Source of the DNA: an uncultured Ruminococcus sp. | GTDB taxonomy: Bacteria > Bacillota > Clostridia > Oscillospirales > Ruminococcaceae | Length of the DNA: 64,000 nucleotides | Direction: 5' to 3' | Assembly: GCA_934474025.1 (NCBI GenBank) | Contig: CAKSMF010000002.1 | Location: forward strand, 62,001-126,000 | Shown here: positions 1 to 7,248 of the stretch, in pieces | How the letters are laid out: every line of letters begins with the position of its first letter | Position numbering within the stretch: position 1 is the first letter of the stretch | The notes under the pieces: model-generated | The model's database searches: none | The model's input: only the letters and a program-made list of their open reading frames with translations | What the model was told of the DNA's origin: nothing | Position numbers and translations under genes: made by a program

Positions 1-1053
1 TTCCTCTTCTGCCTTGAGTTCTTCAATACGAGCTGACCATTCAGAATGCTTCTTTTCTTCAACGATTGCTGTCAAACGTTCAACAGCGTCCTTGATGTCT
101 CCCTGTATGGAAAGAGTTGCCGGAATATTTTTATCAAGTTCTGCATTGTCAATATCGATATGTATTATACGGAAGTTCTTAGCAAAACGTTTCTTATCGC
201 CAGTAGCTCTGTCAGAAAATCTTGCACCAAGAGCGATAACTAAATCTGCCTCATCTTCTGCAACTGATGACGCATAATGACCATGCATTCCCTGCATACC
301 AAGGAAATGCGGATTATCATACGGTACTGCGGAAAGTCCCATAAGAGAACAACCCATAGGAGAGTCAATTTTTTCAGCAAGAGCAATTATTTCATCAGAT
401 GCTTTACCGGAAATTACTCCTCCGCCAAAGTATATATAAGGTCTTTCACTTGCATTGATAATTTTACTAGCTTCTTCGAGTTTGTCTTCTTGTGCAAGGT
501 TGAGAGGATACGGAATAACCGGCTGTGCTTCCGGAGTATATTCACATAAAGCTGTCTGTACATCTTTCGGAATATCAACAAGTACAGGACCAGGTCTGCC
601 GGATTTTGCAATTTTGAAAGCCATACGCAAAGTGTCAGCAAGTTCTTTTACATCTTTTACGATAAAATTATGCTTTGTAACAGGCATTGTTACTCCTACA
701 ATATCAACTTCCTGAAAGCTGTCACGTCCTATGAGACTGCATGGAACATTTCCGGTAATAGCAACCATCGGAACAGAGTCAAGGTATGCAGTAGCGATTC
801 CGGTAACAAGGTTAGTTGCACCAGGACCGGAAGTAGCAATTACAACACCTACTTTTCCGGTAGCTCTTGCATAGCCGTCAGCAGAATGAGATGCTCCCTG
901 TTCATGAGCCGTAAGTACGTGTTTTATTCTGTCACGACAAATATAAAGTTCATCAAAAAGATTTATAACCTGTCCCCCTGGGTAGCCGAAAACGGTAGTA
1001 CACCCTTGTTCAATTAAGGTTTCAACAACAATTTTTGCTCCTGATATTTTCAT
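1..1053 (-). CDS. ilvB: Acetolactate synthase large subunit, 5' part (runs off window)
   Basis: Catalyses the first common step of valine, leucine and isoleucine synthesis (pyruvate to acetolactate) with thiamine diphosphate. The frame is open from the ATG at 1053 to the window edge, giving 351 codons. The N-terminal TPP-binding region is recognisable: GYPGGQ, then HEQGASH with the catalytic glutamate, then SGPGATN, and further on the central domain with ALGARFSDR. The rest of the gene (FAD and pyrophosphate regions) lies outside the window, so completeness cannot be judged. A weak AAAGGA ribosome site precedes the start. A small leader ORF and a terminator-like hairpin lie upstream, suggesting attenuation. 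The family assignment is firm; distinction from a catabolic acetolactate synthase rests on the leader and is inference. Confidence 0.95.
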   Translation of the reverse strand, partial: MKISGAKIVVETLIEQGCTTVFGYPGGQVINLFDELYICRDRIKHVLTAHEQGASHSADGYARATGKVGVVIATSGPGATNLVTGIATAYLDSVPMVAITGNVPCSLIGRDSFQEVDIVGVTMPVTKHNFIVKDVKELADTLRMAFKIAKSGRPGPVLVDIPKDVQTALCEYTPEAQPVIPYPLNLAQEDKLEEASKIINASERPYIYFGGGVISGKASDEIIALAEKIDSPMGCSLMGLSAVPYDNPHFLGMQGMHGHYASSVAEDEADLVIALGARFSDRATGDKKRFAKNFRIIHIDIDNAELDKNIPATLSIQGDIKDAVERLTAIVEEKKHSEWSARIEELKAEEE

Positions 1054-1095
1054 GATTAAAAAGTCCTTTATAATAAAATTTTTCGATTTAAAGTA

Positions 1096-1130
1096 CTAAT
1101 AAACAAGCCCCCGACACTCTGCCGGAGGCT
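1096..1130 (-). terminator. Attenuator-type terminator upstream of ilvB
   Basis: The 11-nt arms 1106-1116 and 1120-1130 are complementary with two G-U pairs, giving a GC-rich stem with a 3-nt loop. On the minus strand it is followed by a T-rich stretch (TTGTTTATT). It lies between the leader ORF and ilvB, where a transcription attenuator would sit. Confidence 0.6.
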
Positions 1131-1168
1131 CTAACTTAAGCTTTCTATACTCTGAAAGGTACATTAAA

Positions 1169-1276
1169 TCAGGTAAGAGAACCAGTTACGAACGGGCAGA
1201 ATGAAGAACGACACAAGCCACTAAGGACTGTGCCGGTAATAATGACTATACCGGAAAGAACAAAACCTATTCTCAT
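1169..1276 (-). CDS. Putative branched-chain leader peptide, 35 aa
   Basis: A small ORF starts at ATG 1276, eight nucleotides after a perfect AGGAGG (1285-1290), and ends at TGA 1169-1171. The 35-residue product is rich in isoleucine, valine and leucine (12 of 35), including the run GIVII near residue 10. It sits between a promoter and a GC-rich terminator hairpin upstream of ilvB. This is the arrangement of leader-peptide attenuators on branched-chain operons, where ribosome stalling on Ile/Val/Leu codons decides termination. No competing antiterminator pairing was worked out. It could also be an unrelated small hydrophobic peptide. Confidence 0.55.
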   Translation of the reverse strand: MRIGFVLSGIVIITGTVLSGLCRSSFCPFVTGSLT

Positions 1277-1308
1277 TCTGGTTACCTCCTAAGTACTCTT
1301 TAGTTTAT

Positions 1309-1337
1309 ATAATATCACTTTATTATCATAAAATCAA
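1309..1337 (-). promoter_or_regulatory. Promoter of the ilvB leader
   Basis: Minus strand: -35 TTGATT (1332-1337), 17-nt spacer, -10 TATTAT (1309-1314). It lies about 30 nt upstream of the leader ORF start. Confidence 0.55.
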
Positions 1338-1542
1338 TAAAAACATTAATTTTCGTAAAAAGTCTACAAAAAATATTTATATATACATACTCGGATTATA
1401 TATTTTTCTGATGAAATTTCTACAGATATTCTGAAATATATTAACTGTCTGAAACCTCGTATTAATTATTGACATATCCAATTAAATGATATATAATTAA
1501 TTTAATGTTTCCCAAATAATTAAGAAAGGAAAATTTCAATTT

Positions 1543-3027
1543 ATGTTTTGTAGTTCATGCGGAAAAATGATTGATGATGATGCAATATTCTGTCCGGCGT
1601 GTGGCAAAAAAATAAAAAGGATTCCACAAGATGAAACTTTTTCGCCGACAGGTAAAGTATCCCTTGAAAAAACAACAGATATCCCGATTACAGAAGATGA
1701 ACCCATTAAAACTCCTGAAAACAATGAACAAACTGAATTTTCACAAGAAAAAACACAACCCGAAGAAGTTGCTTCCGAAAACAATAAGAATTTTTTTGGA
1801 AGTGTCGAACCTATAAGCCATATAAGTGCAAATCCTGTTACAGAAAGTTCACCGAAAGTTTCAGAAACACATTCACGTGAATCTCTGCCGGATTTAGTTC
1901 TGCGTAAAAAATCAGAAGAACAATCTGATATTTCACAGGAAGATAGTTCCTCACAGGAAAATAATCAGCCTTATGACGATAATTCAAATACACAATACAT
2001 TCCATATGAGGAACTTAAGGAAAGTCTTGATGATATCCCGCCTGAATACAATGATGATGTTCCTCCATATAATCAGCCGGAATTTCCTCAGGAACAGCCA
2101 TATTATCCACCCCCTCCGCCACCGCCTATGCCCGCCGAGGAATACAAACCTGTAAAAGTAGGTTTTTTAAGGCTTTTCAGTGCAGGATTCATTACATTTA
2201 TCACAATGATATTTGTTATTTTGCTTAGTCTGCTTTTTTGTATAAAACTCGGATTTTCCGGAGCTACACTCGAAAAAAGTATAAAAAAACTCGATACTGA
2301 AAAAATTCTTGAGGCTGAATATGACAGCAATCACGATGTAAACGAATTTTTATACGAAAAGTCTGATTTTTATAATATATCGTTACATAGTTCCAATGAA
2401 AACGATTTCAGAAACTTCATTCTCAACCTTGATATGAACAGTTTCATAGGTGAAAATGTTGCTGTTTATGCCGATTATCTTCTGAACAACGGAAGAAAAC
2501 CTTCACTTACAAGCGATAAAATAGCTGAATATATGTTTAATAAATCAACTTACAATAACCTCATTAAACAGGATTTTTCAACTATGATATACAATCTCAC
2601 TGACGGTAATGCAGATGAATTTCTTTCAGTTGACGAATGGAAAAATACAGGATTTAATTTTAATATATTAAGCTATATATTCTCATATGTGACTCTTGGA
2701 ATCTTTCTTGTCCTTATCGTAGTAATGTTTATATGGATTGCAGTTATCGTTGACAAGCGTGGACGTTATGTAACAGGTTTCTATAAAAATATTTTCATGG
2801 TAAGCGGAGTCATTCTTCTGATAATAGGCGGTGTATGTGTTATTGCACCTCCAATAGTTTACAGTCAGACAAGCCATATAGTATTTTATTTAAGTTCAAA
2901 ACTTCTTACAAGTTTCAATATGTTCACACTTGCAACAGGCGGTTTTGAAGTAATTGTCGGCATTATTCTCGGACTCACAAAAAAACTTATAATCAGACAC
3001 GAAAGAAAAAACAGGGACTTTTTATAA
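1543..3027 (+). CDS. Zinc-ribbon, proline-rich multi-pass membrane protein
   Basis: No specific function is recognised. The 494-aa protein opens with a double CxxC zinc ribbon (C3, C6, C17, C20), followed by a long acidic, low-complexity, Pro/Glu/Ser-rich region (about 25-200) with a polyproline run before residue 195. A transmembrane helix follows at about 207-235, then a 130-residue soluble, probably extracytoplasmic segment, then three hydrophobic helices (about 370-400, 412-440, 455-475) and a basic tail. Zinc-ribbon plus membrane proteins of this style are common in Firmicutes and usually uncharacterised. A weak purine-rich site (AAGAAAGGA) precedes the ATG. It is monocistronic, with a terminator at its 3' end. 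It resembles the protein at 59432 only in its N-terminal ribbon and acidic linker. Confidence 0.85.
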   Translation: MFCSSCGKMIDDDAIFCPACGKKIKRIPQDETFSPTGKVSLEKTTDIPITEDEPIKTPENNEQTEFSQEKTQPEEVASENNKNFFGSVEPISHISANPVTESSPKVSETHSRESLPDLVLRKKSEEQSDISQEDSSSQENNQPYDDNSNTQYIPYEELKESLDDIPPEYNDDVPPYNQPEFPQEQPYYPPPPPPPMPAEEYKPVKVGFLRLFSAGFITFITMIFVILLSLLFCIKLGFSGATLEKSIKKLDTEKILEAEYDSNHDVNEFLYEKSDFYNISLHSSNENDFRNFILNLDMNSFIGENVAVYADYLLNNGRKPSLTSDKIAEYMFNKSTYNNLIKQDFSTMIYNLTDGNADEFLSVDEWKNTGFNFNILSYIFSYVTLGIFLVLIVVMFIWIAVIVDKRGRYVTGFYKNIFMVSGVILLIIGGVCVIAPPIVYSQTSHIVFYLSSKLLTSFNMFTLATGGFEVIVGIILGLTKKLIIRHERKNRDFL

Positions 3028-3042
3028 TAAGTCCCTGTTTTT
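3006..3042. terminator. Bidirectional terminator
   Basis: A perfect 14-bp A/T-flanked hairpin (arms about 3007-3020 and 3029-3042, core CAGGGACTT/AAGTCCCTG) overlaps the stop codon of the upstream gene. It has A- and T-runs on both sides, so it can serve both convergent genes. Confidence 0.8.
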
Positions 3043-3048
3043 ATTATA

Positions 3049-3930
3049 TTATGAATTTGCTGAAAAAATATCCGCAATTTCTGTAAGTGTTATATATGCC
3101 ATAGGGTCGGATTTACGGACAATGTTTCTGACTTTCATTACCTGAAATCTATTTACTACAAAATACAATACCTTTCTGTCTGCTCCGGAAAACCCTCCCT
3201 TAGCGTCGATGAGAGTTATTCCGCACCCGAACTCTTCCATAAGTTCCTTGCATATTGTATCCGGTTCAGAAGTTATTATCATTGCTGCTTTAGAACGCTG
3301 TAAACCGTCAACTATATAATCAACAGTTTTAAGAGCAGCAGCGTATGTAACTATCGAATATAACGGAAGTATCCAGCTATTTATTACAAACCCGCATATA
3401 ATATACAATACAACATTATAAAGCATTACAAAACTTCCGACAGATAAACCGAGTTTCTTTGCAAAGATTACAGCCATAACTTCAATACCGTCCATAGCTC
3501 CGCCGAAACGTATAGCCATACCGCTTCCAACACCGGAAATAACTCCGCCAAACAATGCACACAATAATAAGTCTGTTCCGGCAAGCGGAGATGCTATGCT
3601 TACATCTATCGGCAGAACGTCCGTAATAAGCCATGACATTACTGAATATATCGCCACTGTATATATCGCACATATTGTAAATCCCATTCCTTGTTTTTTA
3701 AGACCATAAAGAAACAGCGGAACATTAAGAATTACAAGAAATACTGACAACGACAGCCATTCAGGAGTAACTTGTGCCAATAACATTGATGTACCAGAAA
3801 TTCCGCTGTCATACAATTCTACAGGCATAAGAAAAATTGTTATTCCGAAAGCGTTTATAATTCCTGCAATCGTGAGCATTACCATGTTAAATGGTTTAAG
3901 TTCTTTGATAACTGAAATAAATTTTTTCAT
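3049..3930 (-). CDS. YitT family membrane protein (DUF161/DUF2179)
   Basis: A 293-aa integral membrane protein with five to six hydrophobic segments in residues 15-205 and a soluble C-terminal domain (about 215-290) of the DUF2179 type, recognisable from the RSKAAMIIT and TLIDAKGGFSGADRKVLY region. YitT proteins are widespread in Firmicutes; their substrate is not established. The length is typical. The ATG at 3930 follows a good AAAGGAGA site. It is transcribed convergently with the zinc-ribbon gene and divergently from the polysaccharide export operon, so is probably a single-gene unit. Confidence 0.9.
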   Translation of the reverse strand: MKKFISVIKELKPFNMVMLTIAGIINAFGITIFLMPVELYDSGISGTSMLLAQVTPEWLSLSVFLVILNVPLFLYGLKKQGMGFTICAIYTVAIYSVMSWLITDVLPIDVSIASPLAGTDLLLCALFGGVISGVGSGMAIRFGGAMDGIEVMAVIFAKKLGLSVGSFVMLYNVVLYIICGFVINSWILPLYSIVTYAAALKTVDYIVDGLQRSKAAMIITSEPDTICKELMEEFGCGITLIDAKGGFSGADRKVLYFVVNRFQVMKVRNIVRKSDPMAYITLTEIADIFSANS

Positions 3931-4052
3931 TTAATTCTCCTTTGTGATATATTTGTTTATCCGGATTACATTTTACATTATACCATATTTCAACAATAAA
4001 ATCAAGTAACCCTTAGTGAGATGACAAACTGTTTTGCTTTTACAAATCGTGA

Positions 4053-4082
4053 TTGACAGTTGTTAAGTTATCATGATATAAT
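4053..4082 (+). promoter_or_regulatory. Promoter of the polysaccharide export operon
   Basis: Perfect TTGACA (4053-4058) and TATAAT (4077-4082) separated by 18 nt; a second TATAAT overlaps at 4082-4087. It lies about 40 nt upstream of the wzm-like start. Confidence 0.75.
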
Positions 4083-4121
4083 ATAATATTATATAATTGG
4101 ATTTTTCCGGAAAGGAATGTT

Positions 4122-4898
4122 ATGAATACACTTAAAGAAATTTACGCTTATCGGCATATGATTTTCAGCCTCGTCCGTAAAGACCTGAGAGGACGCTATA
4201 AAGGTTCTGTACTTGGATTTTTATGGACTTTTATAAATCCACTGTTGCAACTTGTTGTGTATACAATAGTTTTTCAGATGATTTTAAAAACTAACATTGA
4301 ACGTTATTATCTTTATCTTTTTATTGCCTTGATTGCATGGATATTCTTTTCAGCGTCATTAACCGGAGGTTCTGCCTCAATAGTCGCTCAAAAAGACCTG
4401 ATTAAAAAAATATATTTTCCTCGGCAAGTAATACCTATTTCGTATGTTACAAGCTGTTTTGTAAATATGCTTTTAAGTTTTATAGTAGTTTTTTTAGTAA
4501 TCCTGTTTTCAGGTACGGGATTTAATTTTTTTGCATTGCTGTATCTTCCGGTAATAATGATTGTAGAATATATATTAGCCTTAGGAGTTGCTTTGATAGC
4601 ATCAGCCGTAACGGTTTATTTTCGTGACTTGGAACACATTCTTGGTATAGTAACAATGGCTCTCATGTATATGACTCCGATTATGTACGATAAATCGATA
4701 GTTCCGAAAAGACTCCTGCCGATATTCAATCTCAATCCGATGACACACATAATAGACTGTTACAGGGATATCCTTTATTATAAAAAAGTTCCCGAATTAT
4801 CAAGCCTTGTATCATCATTTGCACTGGGAATAATTTTTCTTGTTGCGGGTCATTTTCTGTTTCTGAAACTTCAGCGACACTTTGCGGAGGAACTTTAA
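4122..4898 (+). CDS. ABC-2 type polysaccharide export permease (Wzm/TagG-like)
   Basis: Membrane subunit of an ABC exporter for a lipid-linked polysaccharide. The 258-aa protein has the family N-terminus with a cytoplasmic helix (LVRKDLRGRYKGS) and the LGFLWTFINPLLQLVVY motif, and about six transmembrane helices ending near residue 250. The length is typical of Wzm/TagG/RfbA permeases. It starts after GGAAAGGA and overlaps the ATPase gene by one base (TAATG), so the two are translationally coupled. The neighbouring ATPase with a C-terminal extension, methyltransferase and glycosyltransferases indicate export of a complete glycan rather than teichoic acid. The polymer is inferred, not shown. 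Confidence 0.92.
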   Translation: MNTLKEIYAYRHMIFSLVRKDLRGRYKGSVLGFLWTFINPLLQLVVYTIVFQMILKTNIERYYLYLFIALIAWIFFSASLTGGSASIVAQKDLIKKIYFPRQVIPISYVTSCFVNMLLSFIVVFLVILFSGTGFNFFALLYLPVIMIVEYILALGVALIASAVTVYFRDLEHILGIVTMALMYMTPIMYDKSIVPKRLLPIFNLNPMTHIIDCYRDILYYKKVPELSSLVSSFALGIIFLVAGHFLFLKLQRHFAEEL

Positions 4899-6148
4899 TG
4901 GATAACAATATTGTAATCAATGTAAAAGATATCAAAAAAAAATTCAAAATATATTTTGATAAAGGTGGTCAGCTTAAAGAAAAGTTATTATTCTGGAAAA
5001 GAAACCGTTATGAAGAACGTGAAGTATTGAAAGGAATAAGCTTTCAGGTAAAAAAAGGCGAGGCTGTAGGACTTATCGGGCATAATGGTTGCGGAAAAAG
5101 TACAACCCTTAAACTTCTTACAAAAATAATGTATCCCGACAGCGGAGAAATTACCATGAAAGGAAGAATTTCAAGTCTTATAGAACTCGGAGCAGGATTT
5201 CACCCCGATATGTCCGGCAGGGAAAATATTTATACAAATGCCTCTATATTCGGACTTACTAAAAAAGAAGTGGACAAGCGTTTCAATGACATAGTTGAAT
5301 TTTCTGAACTCGCTGAATTTATAGACAATCCCGTAAGAACTTATTCTTCTGGTATGTATATGAGATTAGCTTTTTCGGTAGCTATAAACGTTGATGCAGA
5401 TATACTCCTTATTGATGAAATTTTAGCCGTTGGTGACACAAACTTTCAAACAAAGTGTTTCAACCGTCTGCGTGAACTCAAAGCCAGCGGAATGACTATT
5501 ATTATAGTTACACATGACTTATCAACTATTGAAAAATTCTGCGACAGAGCCATTTGGCTGAATGACGGTTTAATAGTTCGTGAAGGGCGTTCCGATGAAG
5601 TCGTTGACGCATACTTTAATTTCATGAACCACAAAAAAATAGAAACTGAAAAAATTCAGGAACAGCCCGAGGAAATTCCGCAACCCGAAAGCACTCCCCC
5701 ACAGAATCCCGATGAAATAGACTATTCTGCCAACCGTTTTGGTTTAAAGTACGCCGAAATCAAAAAAGCTCGTATATTAAACAGTCAAAACATTGATACA
5801 AGATTTTTTCAGATGGGTGAAAAAATTACAATTGAAATAAACTATCATATAAATAAAACTAATGAATATGTTTTCGGATTTGGATTCTATACACTTGAGG
5901 GTAAATGCCTTTACGGAAACAACACTCAGATTGACCATATGAAAATTACTCCGCAGAATAAAGACGGCGTTATTTCAGTTGAAATCAATAATCTGCCATT
6001 GCTTGCCGGAAAATATATTTTAAATGTTGCAGTTGTGGATTCTGACGGAACTCCTATGGATTTCTTCCGTAATTACTGCGAATTTGAAGTAGTTTCAGAT
6101 GACAGAAGCACAGGTTATTTCAGTATTAAACATAATTGGAGGTTATAA
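4898..6148 (+). CDS. Polysaccharide ABC transporter ATPase with C-terminal glycan-binding domain (Wzt-like)
   Basis: ATP-binding partner of the upstream permease. Walker A is GHNGCGKST (61-69), the ABC signature YSSGM lies at 149-153, and Walker B ILLIDE at 169-174, followed by LAVGD. A Pro/Glu/Gln linker (about 235-265) leads to a C-terminal beta-rich domain (about 270-416). In Wzt of O-antigen systems the equivalent domain binds the modified non-reducing end of the chain and couples synthesis to export. At 416 aa it is clearly longer than TagH-type NBDs without this domain. It overlaps the permease stop. The Wzt comparison is from family knowledge; substrate specificity is inference. Confidence 0.92.
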   Translation: MDNNIVINVKDIKKKFKIYFDKGGQLKEKLLFWKRNRYEEREVLKGISFQVKKGEAVGLIGHNGCGKSTTLKLLTKIMYPDSGEITMKGRISSLIELGAGFHPDMSGRENIYTNASIFGLTKKEVDKRFNDIVEFSELAEFIDNPVRTYSSGMYMRLAFSVAINVDADILLIDEILAVGDTNFQTKCFNRLRELKASGMTIIIVTHDLSTIEKFCDRAIWLNDGLIVREGRSDEVVDAYFNFMNHKKIETEKIQEQPEEIPQPESTPPQNPDEIDYSANRFGLKYAEIKKARILNSQNIDTRFFQMGEKITIEINYHINKTNEYVFGFGFYTLEGKCLYGNNTQIDHMKITPQNKDGVISVEINNLPLLAGKYILNVAVVDSDGTPMDFFRNYCEFEVVSDDRSTGYFSIKHNWRL

Positions 6149-6150
6149 TT

Positions 6151-7248
6151 TTGAGCATAGAATATGATGATATAGAAACAGAAATTATTATTCAGAAACT
6201 TTCGGGCATTGTTGATAAAGTATCCGATATTGATTCCTATGGAAACGAGGCAAATATAAAAATGCTTGATTCCCTTGAAAAAATGAACCGCAATGCTATA
6301 AACCGTTCTTACAGGGAAATACCGGCAGAAAGTTTAAAAGGAAAAATATCACGTCTTTTCAAGAGACTTATCCGCAGACTTACATTCTGGTTTGTAGAAC
6401 CCTGCATGATACAGCAAACTGAATATAATTCCGCTAATAATGTTTTTTCTGCTGAAGTGAATCACGAACTTAATGTTATGCGTCTGAAACTCGAAAACAT
6501 TAAGTCCCTTGAAGAACAAATTGACAAGATGAAAAAACAAATTTCTGCAATGCATGGCGTTATGGAAAATATAAATACAAACATAAATATGTCATTTTCA
6601 CAGTCGGGAGAGGACGGCATTATTAAATACATTTTCAATACTCTCGGAAAAGATATAAAAAACTGTTCTTATCTCGATTTAGGAGCAAATCATGCTATAT
6701 CCCTCAGTAACACATATAGTTTTTATTCAAAAGGTGCAAGGGGAGTGCTTCTTGAAGCAAATCCCGAACTTGCCAAGGAACTTATTGAACTGCGTCCGGA
6801 AGATATCGTAATAAATAAATGCCTTTCTGAAAAATCAGGAGAAAAGCTTAATTTTTACATTATGAGTGGTGACGGACTTTCCACAACGGACTATGAATCC
6901 GCACAGAATTTCATAAAGGAAAATCCTGCTCTTGAAATAACAAAGACTATAACTGTTGATTCAATTACAATAAATGAAATAATTGATAAATACTTTCCAG
7001 AAAAAGCCCCCGACATAATGAACATCGATATTGAGGGAATGGAATTTGCTATACTGAAAATGACAGATTTTAAAAAATTCCGTCCGCTTGTGATAATATG
7101 CGAAATGATAGACTATAAAAACGGTCTTACAGTAGGAAAGAAAAATCAGGAAATTGTTGACCTTATGCACGATAATGACTATGAGGAATTCGCATTTACC
7201 GGAATAAATTCAATTTTCATTGATAAAAGACAGGGGGATATTGTATAA
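6151..7248 (+). CDS. FkbM family methyltransferase with N-terminal coiled coil
   Basis: A SAM-dependent methyltransferase, probably acting on the exported glycan. The start is best placed at TTG 6151, eight nucleotides after GGAGG (6138-6142); an upstream in-frame TTG at 6136 has no such site. The 365-aa product has a helical N-terminal half with a predicted coiled coil at about 104-147 (LENIKSLEEQIDKMKKQI). The FkbM domain follows: SQSGEDG near 150, SAM motif YLDLGANHA (about 174-182), LLEANPE, and NIDIEGMEF. The stop overlaps the next gene by one base. Its place between Wzt and a glycosyltransferase recalls WbdD-type chain terminators, in which a coiled coil sets chain length; that parallel is inference. 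Confidence 0.88.
   Translation: MSIEYDDIETEIIIQKLSGIVDKVSDIDSYGNEANIKMLDSLEKMNRNAINRSYREIPAESLKGKISRLFKRLIRRLTFWFVEPCMIQQTEYNSANNVFSAEVNHELNVMRLKLENIKSLEEQIDKMKKQISAMHGVMENINTNINMSFSQSGEDGIIKYIFNTLGKDIKNCSYLDLGANHAISLSNTYSFYSKGARGVLLEANPELAKELIELRPEDIVINKCLSEKSGEKLNFYIMSGDGLSTTDYESAQNFIKENPALEITKTITVDSITINEIIDKYFPEKAPDIMNIDIEGMEFAILKMTDFKKFRPLVIICEMIDYKNGLTVGKKNQEIVDLMHDNDYEEFAFTGINSIFIDKRQGDIV

Noticed and set aside
1..1017. Plus-strand frames across the first kilobase
   Set aside because: They are antisense to the clear ilvB frame on the minus strand.
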